Position numbers and translations under genes: made by a program. Below, piece by piece: positions 1-5,030 of a stretch of DNA of 5,030 nt. Source of the DNA: Acidobacteriota bacterium (lineage in GTDB: Bacteria; Acidobacteriota; Blastocatellia; Pyrinomonadales; Pyrinomonadaceae); contig JAIVJP010000465.1 in NCBI GenBank assembly GCA_020199975.1, forward strand, positions 1-5,030. Direction: 5' to 3'. Within the stretch, counting starts at the first letter, position 1; the number at the start of each line of letters is the position of its first letter. The notes beneath the pieces were generated by a model that saw only the letters and a list, made by a program, of their open reading frames with translations, did not search any database and had not been told where the DNA came from.

Positions 1-534
<534 letters not shown>

Positions 535-540
535 GTGGAT

Positions 541-554
541 TGACCTTTCGGTCA
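541..554 (-). promoter_or_regulatory. Small GNRA-type hairpin overlapping the ABC gene ribosome binding site
   Basis: On the minus strand the sequence is TGACC-GAAA-GGTCA, a perfect 5-bp stem closed by a GAAA tetraloop and ending 6 bases before the ABC ATPase start codon. The likely Shine-Dalgarno bases (GAAAGG) are the loop plus the first two bases of the 3' stem. If folded in the mRNA, this hairpin would partly hide the ribosome binding site. The inverted repeat is read directly from the sequence; a regulatory role is inference, and a 5-bp palindrome can arise by chance. Confidence 0.5.
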
Positions 555-564
555 GAACTGCCTG

Positions 565-605
565 CGGTAGCGGGCGGGTGTTGTCGGGCCACCCGCCCGC
601 TACCG
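565..605. repeat. 16-bp perfect inverted repeat (strong GC-rich hairpin)
   Basis: The left arm CGGTAGCGGGCGGGTG (565-580) is the exact reverse complement of the right arm (590-605), with a 9-base loop at 581-589. It lies 30 bases upstream of the ABC start codon and its last base is the first base of the 605-871 repeat element. No T-run follows on either strand (minus strand continues CAGGCAGTTCTGACC), so it is not a canonical intrinsic terminator. Possible roles are a mRNA 3'-end stabiliser for the iol transcript, an attenuating leader structure for the ABC gene, or an operator-like or extragenic palindromic repeat. Confidence 0.85.
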
Positions 606-714
606 AGACTGTGTAAAACTCGGAGTCTTAGCGCCAGAGGCGCGAAATGCAATAGCCTGGGCCATCGGCCCAGGTGGCTCCAGTTGAAGCTTCTAAGCGC
701 TGAAAGCGCGAAAT
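605..714 (+). repeat. Left arm of the composite element
   Basis: The order is terminal GAGACTGTGT, box 1 (631-647, GCGCC-AGA-GGCGC then GAAAT), hairpin A (656-674), and box 2 (697-714, GCGCT-GAA-AGCGC then GAAAT). It is homologous to the right arm read on the other strand. Across the 45 bases from box 1 through the hairpin I count 36 identities without gaps; elsewhere small gaps are needed. Confidence 0.85.
656..674 (+). repeat. Hairpin A of the composite element
   Basis: CCTGGGCC (656-663) pairs perfectly with GGCCCAGG (667-674) around the loop ATC. It is the counterpart of hairpin B at 800-818. The two stems differ in sequence at paired positions yet both remain perfect. Confidence 0.85.
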
Positions 715-760
715 GATGTTCGACGCAGAGTAGTCGCTACTATTTCAGTCGGAGCTTCCT

Positions 761-871
761 ATTTCGCGCCTTCAGCGCTTTCAAAATTCATGGCCCTAAC
801 CTAGGGCGTTGCCCTAGGCTATTACATTTCGCGCCGTAGGCGCTGAAAATCCGGAGTGTTCACACAGTCTC
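761..871 (-). repeat. Right arm of the composite element (inverted copy)
   Basis: Read on the minus strand from 871: terminal GAGACTGTGT, box 4 (843-831, GCGCC-TAC-GGCGC then GAAATG), hairpin B (818-800), then box 3 (778-766, GCGCT-GAA-GGCGC then GAAAT). Box 3 has one G:T wobble in its stem; box 4 is perfect. The layout and spacing equal those of the left arm. Confidence 0.85.
800..818 (-). repeat. Hairpin B of the composite element
   Basis: CCTAGGGC (800-807) pairs perfectly with GCCCTAGG (811-818) around the loop GTT. It occupies the same place in the right arm as hairpin A in the left arm. Confidence 0.85.
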
Positions 872-892
872 TAACTCAGGCGGTTCTTACTA

Positions 893-3565
893 CTACAGAA
901 AGTTTTGCTCTCGTTTCACCGCTTTCTCGTATTCCTCGCGGGCGGCCTTGACCGATTCCATGTCCGAAACTTCGGCCACAGCCACGTCCCACCACGACTC
1001 GTAACCGGGCACGCGCACCTCTTTATCGACCTCGATCACAATGACGGTGGTTCGTTGCTCGCGGCGCGCTTCCTCCAGTGCGCGCTGGAGATCGTCGCGC
1101 GTCTTGGCGCCAACCACGTGCGCTCCCAGGCTGGCCGCATTGGCGCCGAAATCAACCTCCAGCCACGCACCGTCCAGTTGGCCGCTCTTAGCGCGCCGCG
1201 TTCTATAATCGGTGCCGAAGCCGCCCGAACCAAGCGCTTGCGACAGCCCGCCGATGCTGCTGAAGCCATAATTATTGAGCAGGATAATGGTCAACTTGTA
1301 GCCCTCCTGGATCGAGGTGACGATCTCGGAAGACATCATGAGGTAAGAGCCGTCGCCCACCATCACATACACCTCACGGGCGGGGTCGGCCATCTTCACG
1401 CCAAGGCCGCCAGCAATCTCGTAGCCCATGCAGGAGTAGCCATACTCGAGATGGTAGCCTTTAGGATCATGCGTGCGCCAGAGTTTATGTAGATCTCCCG
1501 GAAGACTGCCGGCGGCGCACACCACTACGTCCTCTGGCCTGGAAAAATTGTTAACGACTCCGATTACTTCGCTCTGGCTGATTGGTGGCCCCTGCCGGCG
1601 GCTAAATAACCGTTCGACTTCTAACCTCCACTGATCTTTGAGGGCCGCGATGCTCGTCGCGTATTCGGCGCCGACCCGATAGTCTGCCAGCCCCTCTCGG
1701 AGTTCTTCGAGCGTGACGCGTGCATCAGCCACGAGCGGCAGTGCCGCATGTTTGTGAGCGTCAAATTCAGCTACATTGATATTGACGAAGCGTACTCTGT
1801 CATTCTGGAATGCAGTTTTGGAAGCCGTCGTAAAATCGCTGAGGCGCGTACCGACAGCAATCACAAGGTCGGCCTCACGGGCGAGGACATTGGCTCCGGG
1901 AGTGCCCGTAACGCCCAGAGCTTCGAGGTTTTGCGGATGGTTCCACGGCAGTGCGCCCTTGCCTGCCATCGTCTCTCCGACCGGAATGCCTGTTTGTTCC
2001 ACCAGGCGCGCAAGTGCTTCGCCCGCTTCGCTGTAGATGACGCCGCCGCCTGCGATGATGAAAGGCTTCTGCGCCGAGCGAATCCATTCCACGGCTCGGG
2101 CAAGGAGCGTGCGGTCAGCCAACGGTCGTGGGATGCGCCATACTCGCTTCTCGAAAAGTTCCGCCGGATAATCCCACGCTTCCGCCTGTACGTCCTGCGG
2201 GAGTGCCAACGTTACGGCGCCCGTCTCGGCCGGGGAGGTCAGCACTCGCATCGCCTCCATCAAGGCGGAGGGCAGTTGGTCGGAACGGTTGATGCGATCC
2301 CAGTAGCGCGAGACGGGTTTGAAAGCGTCGTTGACCGAAATGTCCTGAGTGTAGGCTGACTCTAGCTGTTGCAGCACAGGGGCCACGTTCCGACGAGCGA
2401 AGATGTCACCGGGCAGCAGCAGTACCGGCAGGCGATTGATCGTCGCCGTCGCCGCGCCGGTAATCATGTTCGTCGCACCCGGTCCGATTGAAGACGTACA
2501 GGCAAATGCGCGAAGCCGATTGCTCATCTTTGCGTAGACTGGCAGACGGTCGAAGTAGCCCGCCATATCATTCATGTCGCGCCCGCGCCATGACTCCTGG
2601 GCGCTCAAGGCGCGCTCGACTGTCCAGTTGTGGTGAATGATGGAGCCTGCGGCCTGCGCCACCACGAGCGGGTCTTCCGAGCCGGGATAAAGAACGTTCC
2701 GCCCCACGAGAGCGCCACGCACGTTAGATCCAGCCGATAGCCCTGCATAGATTTCTCGCAAAAGCGGCGTAGCGTCGCCGATCGACTCACCGCCGAGTAA
2801 TAGGATGGGTAGCGTCGTGGCACGTGCCACAACCTCATACTTTTCGCAATAGGGCAATTTTAGCCACAGGTAGCGACTACTATCACCGAGTGCTGAAGCC
2901 ACTCCAACAATCTTCGCCAACGCTTCTGCAGTTTTCACCACGCGGTAGCTGTCATTATTCTTGACGACGGGTAAAGGTTCGAGAAATGTTGTCAGTCCCA
3001 GGCCATTCATTTCTGTAATGGCGCGGGCGCAAGAGAGCATGGTGCGGAGCGAATTAGCTTCTTCATCACATATGCGTAGTAAGAGCTTGGCCCCATCCAG
3101 GTTCAGAGCGGCACAGGTCGCGGGCGATGGACCTGTCACTGGATCATCCGTTTCCCAACTGGTCCCGGCCAGGCCGCCGCGATTGAGGCTGGCGAGGAGC
3201 AGCCGGTCATCGAGAAATGCAGGACCACCGGCTTCCAGGACTAGATGGTGAAGGATCAGCAAGTCTTCCAGAGTATCCATTGTCGCCATAACACCATCAA
3301 CGACATCGCTCTGCAGCACACGCACAATTCGCGCAAGGTAACCGTGACGGTCGGCCATCTTCAGCGGATCGTCACCAACTTTTGTTACGCGGCGTGCGGG
3401 ATGGTCCGCGGCCAGGATGTTGAGTTGTCCGTCAGGCGTGAGATTGTTACGTCGCTTTCGCGCTTTGGCGGCCCGCACAGAGCACTGGGGATCTGTCACC
3501 CGCAATGCATTTATCCTTGACAGCGCGGAGGCAGGAAGAAACTCCTGGTCAAGAAAAGCCTCCAT
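893..3565 (-). CDS. iolD: Fusion: Cgl0159-family aldolase-like domain joined to IolD lacking its N-terminus
   Basis: The 890-residue product has two parts. Residues about 10-335 form a complete (beta/alpha)8 class I aldolase-like protein of the Cgl0159 family: ILAADHPAR (50-58), DGVMATMDTLEDLL (90-103), SLNRGGLAGTSWE (126-138), DGAKLLLRI (157-165), WLKLP (234-238, Lys236 the candidate Schiff-base Lys on strand 6), LLLGGE (255-260) and VRGALVGRNVLYPG (282-295). It probably cleaves DKGP; the substrate is inferred from the cluster. From about 343 it is IolD (THcHDO hydrolase, thiamine diphosphate-dependent): CTSSIGPGATNMITGAATA (356-374), middle domain about 485-620, GDLHKLW with HLEYGYSCMGYE (690-716), and the cofactor motif GDGS...NN (737-765). 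IolD is normally about 620-650 residues; here only about 548 remain. The missing start includes the catalytic Glu of the GRNEQ-type motif. The start ATG directly follows the iolC stop, with AAGGGGG 7 bases upstream. The frame is otherwise intact to TAG. Confidence 0.9.
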   Translation of the reverse strand: MEAFLDQEFLPASALSRINALRVTDPQCSVRAAKARKRRNNLTPDGQLNILAADHPARRVTKVGDDPLKMADRHGYLARIVRVLQSDVVDGVMATMDTLEDLLILHHLVLEAGGPAFLDDRLLLASLNRGGLAGTSWETDDPVTGPSPATCAALNLDGAKLLLRICDEEANSLRTMLSCARAITEMNGLGLTTFLEPLPVVKNNDSYRVVKTAEALAKIVGVASALGDSSRYLWLKLPYCEKYEVVARATTLPILLLGGESIGDATPLLREIYAGLSAGSNVRGALVGRNVLYPGSEDPLVVAQAAGSIIHHNWTVERALSAQESWRGRDMNDMAGYFDRLPVYAKMSNRLRAFACTSSIGPGATNMITGAATATINRLPVLLLPGDIFARRNVAPVLQQLESAYTQDISVNDAFKPVSRYWDRINRSDQLPSALMEAMRVLTSPAETGAVTLALPQDVQAEAWDYPAELFEKRVWRIPRPLADRTLLARAVEWIRSAQKPFIIAGGGVIYSEAGEALARLVEQTGIPVGETMAGKGALPWNHPQNLEALGVTGTPGANVLAREADLVIAVGTRLSDFTTASKTAFQNDRVRFVNINVAEFDAHKHAALPLVADARVTLEELREGLADYRVGAEYATSIAALKDQWRLEVERLFSRRQGPPISQSEVIGVVNNFSRPEDVVVCAAGSLPGDLHKLWRTHDPKGYHLEYGYSCMGYEIAGGLGVKMADPAREVYVMVGDGSYLMMSSEIVTSIQEGYKLTIILLNNYGFSSIGGLSQALGSGGFGTDYRTRRAKSGQLDGAWLEVDFGANAASLGAHVVGAKTRDDLQRALEEARREQRTTVIVIEVDKEVRVPGYESWWDVAVAEVSDMESVKAAREEYEKAVKREQNFL
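2537..2557 (-). other. Junction of aldolase-like and IolD sequences
   Basis: On the minus strand these codons read YFDRLPV (residues 337-343). Upstream, GRDMNDMAGYFD looks like the tail of the Cgl0159-type protein. Immediately downstream YAKMSNRLRAFACTSS is the standard IolD sequence, which normally begins about residue 76 of that enzyme. No stop, ribosome binding site or linker separates the two. The precise breakpoint cannot be fixed without an alignment. Confidence 0.7.
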
Positions 3566-3579
3566 TTAAAATCCCCCTT
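3563..3579 (-). promoter_or_regulatory. Ribosome binding site and stop-start junction between iolC and the fusion gene
   Basis: On the minus strand AAGGGGG (3579-3573) is followed after 7 bases by ATG (3565-3563). The iolC stop TAA (3568-3566) touches the start with no gap (TAAATG). This arrangement favours translational coupling and fixes the start of the aldolase-like protein. Confidence 0.8.
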
Positions 3580-4555
3580 GCTCTTCGATGAACGTAAGAG
3601 CTTCATGTTCATAGGGCATGAAATTGGCGCAGCCATGGCGTGTGACCACGATCGCTCCGCACGAATCCCATCCTTTGAGGTACCCGTAAAGAAAGCCGCT
3701 TGCGAACGCGTCCCCAGCCCCCAGGACGTTATATACCTCAACGGGGAAGGTGGCGGCCTCGATTCTTTCGCCACCCTTTAGGTAAACGGTTGTTCCATCC
3801 CCGCCGCGTTTAAGCACCAGAGTTTCCGGACCTGCAGCGAGAACGGTCTCGACCGCCTGCAACAGGTCACCGCTTACTTGCGCACCGGATACTTGCGAAT
3901 GGTCGACGGTGACAGAAACGCCTTCCGCAAGTGCGCCTGCCTTCACCTCATCTGCCGTGCCGATCACTACATCAGTCAAACGCAGGACCGAACGGACGGT
4001 CACGCCAAAGGCTCGCGCGTCGTGCCACTGATCTGGACGAAAATCAAGATCCAGGACGACCCTGGTGCCTGAGGCCCTCGCTCGCTCCGCGGCGAAGATG
4101 GTGGCGCTGCGGCTGGGCTCCCGACTCAGCCCTGTTCCGGATATCAACAAAATGCGACTCTCGGCAATCGGCGCCGCCAGCACATCCTCAATAGTCAGTT
4201 CAATATCGGCGCAGTTGTCACGATAGTAAACTAGTGGGAATTTATCGGGCGGCTCAATGCCCAGAATGACTGCGCTAGTCCGGCGACCCGGTTTGAGCAG
4301 AATGAAGTCAGTGACCACACCTTCCTGCTTCAGGAAGTGGAGTAAAAATTCTCCCACAGGATCAGGTCCCACCGCCGTCAGCAACACCGACCGCAGCCCT
4401 AACCGCCGGGTGCCGACGCTGATATTTGTGGGGCAGCCGCCGACGTAAGCGGCGAAATTTTTGATCTCGTGGAAAGGCGCGCCGATGTCGTTCGCATAAA
4501 GGTCAATCGAACTGCGGCCCATTAACAAGACGTCAAACTCTCGCTCCGTCATCAT
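3566..4555 (-). CDS. iolC: 5-dehydro-2-deoxygluconokinase (DKG kinase, PfkB family)
   Basis: This cytoplasmic sugar kinase phosphorylates 5-dehydro-2-deoxygluconate with ATP to DKGP, the substrate of the pathway aldolase. The 329-residue length is normal for a single-domain IolC, so it lacks the C-terminal DUF2090 aldolase domain found on some proteobacterial IolC proteins. PfkB signature 1 is at 38-61 (VGGCPTNISVGTRRLGLRS), the inositol-kinase stretch YYRDNCADIELTIED at 110-124, VLDLDFRPDQW at 167-177, and signature 2 VLGAGDAFASGFLYGYLKG at 277-295, with Asp282 the expected catalytic base. The protein begins Met-Met. AGAGGA lies only 2 bases from the first ATG but 5 from the second (4552-4550), so translation may begin at Met2. 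It overlaps the end of iolB and abuts the downstream fusion gene, which carries a separate aldolase-like domain. Confidence 0.96.
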   Translation of the reverse strand: MMTEREFDVLLMGRSSIDLYANDIGAPFHEIKNFAAYVGGCPTNISVGTRRLGLRSVLLTAVGPDPVGEFLLHFLKQEGVVTDFILLKPGRRTSAVILGIEPPDKFPLVYYRDNCADIELTIEDVLAAPIAESRILLISGTGLSREPSRSATIFAAERARASGTRVVLDLDFRPDQWHDARAFGVTVRSVLRLTDVVIGTADEVKAGALAEGVSVTVDHSQVSGAQVSGDLLQAVETVLAAGPETLVLKRGGDGTTVYLKGGERIEAATFPVEVYNVLGAGDAFASGFLYGYLKGWDSCGAIVVTRHGCANFMPYEHEALTFIEEQGGF

Positions 4556-4563
4556 CTTCCTCT
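4550..4563 (-). promoter_or_regulatory. Ribosome binding site and stop-start overlap between iolB and iolC
   Basis: On the minus strand AGAGGAAGATGATG contains the iolC ribosome binding site (AGAGGA, 4563-4558), two successive ATG codons (4555-4553 and 4552-4550) and the iolB stop TGA (4554-4552). The overlap is four bases if the first ATG is used and one base if the second is used. Spacing favours the second. Either way, translation of the two genes is probably coupled. Confidence 0.75.
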
Positions 4564-5030
4564 GCTGCCTGTCACCAGCGGCACCCGGGGATCCTGCTCA
4601 CGCCAGGATTCCCGCACCCAAGCATACGCAGGGTCATCTGTAGCCGCCATCGAGCGCGCGCTACCCGCGAGGGCGTTGAGGTAATAGACGTTATACCCGT
4701 GCGCCGCCACGACCGGGTGGTAGCCTTCCGGCACCAGCACCAATTCCCCGTCGCGCACGGTGAGAGTCTCATTGATGCGTCCGTCCAGCGTATAGACCCT
4801 CTGAATAGCATATCCTTCTGGTCGATCGACTTTGTAATAATAAATCTCTTCCAAATCCACCTCATTAGGCGGACTGTGTACATCGTGTTTGTGCGGCGGG
4901 TAGCTGGACCAATTCCCGCTCGGTGTGTAGACCTCCACCAGGAGTAATCTTTGTGCAGGAAAATCCGGTTTCAGAATGTGATTGATCTGCCGTGTAGCGT
5001 TAGCGCCGCCCCGGACCTCCACCTCAACTT
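4552..5030 (-). CDS. iolB: 5-deoxy-glucuronate isomerase, C-terminal part (partial)
   Basis: This cupin-fold metal enzyme converts 5-deoxy-D-glucuronate to 5-dehydro-2-deoxy-D-gluconate, the step after IolD and before IolC. The visible 159 or so codons match the C-terminal half of IolB (family length about 265-300): EVEVRGGANATRQINHIL near the window edge, PPHKHDVHSPP with the two His ligands, LEEIYYYKVDRPEGYAIQR with the ligand Glu, VPEGYHPVVAAHGYNVYYLN with a third His, and the tail ending DPRVPLV. The frame is open to the window edge, so the start is outside. The GTG at 5022-5020 lies inside the conserved EVEVRGG segment and encodes an internal Val. The gene is upstream of and overlaps iolC, so the operon promoter must lie further right. 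Confidence 0.95.
   Translation of the reverse strand, partial: VEVEVRGGANATRQINHILKPDFPAQRLLLVEVYTPSGNWSSYPPHKHDVHSPPNEVDLEEIYYYKVDRPEGYAIQRVYTLDGRINETLTVRDGELVLVPEGYHPVVAAHGYNVYYLNALAGSARSMAATDDPAYAWVRESWREQDPRVPLVTGSRGR

Larger units (their letters stand above)
605..871. mobile_element. Composite palindromic repeat element, MITE-like, no coding capacity
   Basis: This 267-bp noncoding element fills most of the gap between the iolD portion and the ABC gene. Its ends are inverted copies: GAGACTGTGT at 605-614 matches exactly the reverse complement of 862-871, and similarity continues inwards for about 110 bases on each side around a unique centre (about 715-760). Each arm holds a box able to form a 5-bp stem with a three-base loop, then an 8-bp hairpin, then a second box. 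Short size, matching inverted ends and lack of a gene resemble a miniature inverted-repeat transposable element or a REP/BIME-type composite. I see no convincing target-site duplication (flanks TACC on the left, TAAC on the right), and I cannot assign it to an insertion sequence family. The structure is certain; the mobile nature is inference. Confidence 0.6.

Noticed and set aside
565..605. Canonical intrinsic terminator
   Set aside because: The stem is strong, but no T-run follows on either strand.
631..843. CRISPR array
   Set aside because: The repeated boxes occur in two inverted pairs, are themselves small palindromes with unequal gaps, and there are only four of them. This is not a set of direct repeats with even spacers.
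905..1492. 195-codon open frame on the plus strand inside the iolD part
   Set aside because: It lies wholly opposite well-conserved IolD C-terminal sequence including the GDGS...NN motif, and its translation resembles no family I recognise. It is an antisense shadow.
1748..2359. 203-codon open frame on the plus strand
   Set aside because: It lies opposite the IolD middle domain and has a composition typical of an antisense frame, with no recognisable motif.
2525..2575. Internal ATG codons (Met331, Met334, Met347) as a separate iolD start
   Set aside because: No good ribosome binding site is apparent, and none of them would restore the missing N-terminal IolD sequence. The other minus-strand frame open here (2605-2838) does not encode it either.
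2868..2882. Shared 12-mer AGTAGTCGCTAC between the element centre (729-740) and the fusion gene (other strand)
   Set aside because: In the gene it encodes ordinary residues (SSRY), and one 12-base match in a 5-kb window is expected by chance.
5020..5022. GTG as the iolB start
   Set aside because: The frame stays open upstream to the window edge and the codon falls within the conserved EVEVRGG segment of IolB, far from the expected N-terminus.

Overview
The window carries the end of a myo-inositol catabolic operon, transcribed right to left on the minus strand, followed by a 358-bp repeat-rich spacer and the start of a sugar ABC transporter ATPase gene on the same strand. Order in the direction of transcription: iolB (3' part only), iolC, one 890-codon gene joining a Cgl0159-type class I aldolase-like protein to most of IolD, the repeat element, and the ABC ATPase (5' part only). 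No gene on the plus strand is credible. No rRNA, tRNA or CRISPR array is present.

The source looks like a free-living heterotrophic bacterium of moderately high GC. The iolC / Cgl0159-family / iolD grouping recalls inositol clusters of Actinobacteria and possibly Chloroflexota-like soil bacteria. The phylum cannot be fixed from this sequence, and the small-hairpin repeats are of a kind I loosely associate with soil phyla such as Acidobacteriota or Planctomycetota.

In the known pathway IolD hydrolyses 3D-trihydroxycyclohexane-1,2-dione (THcHDO) to 5-deoxy-glucuronate. IolB isomerises this to 5-dehydro-2-deoxygluconate (DKG) and IolC phosphorylates it to DKGP. A class I aldolase (IolJ or an analogue) then splits DKGP into dihydroxyacetone phosphate and malonate semialdehyde. 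The Cgl0159-like half is a plausible aldolase for that last step. The CUT2-type ABC ATPase downstream is plausibly part of an inositol or sugar importer. iolB, iolC and the fusion gene abut or overlap by a few bases, which suggests translational coupling.

Two things stand out. First, the aldolase-like barrel runs in frame into IolD at about residue 341-343, and roughly the first 75 residues of IolD are absent, including the Glu that activates thiamine diphosphate. This is either a real fusion/deletion with a probably dead IolD half, or an assembly deletion. Second, the spacer at 605-871 is a long imperfect palindrome with 10-bp perfect ends. It holds two approximately 110-bp arms, each made of box, hairpin and box, and its stems are kept by compensatory changes. 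It ends exactly where a separate 16-bp perfect hairpin begins. A short GNRA-type hairpin then overlaps the probable ribosome binding site of the ABC gene.
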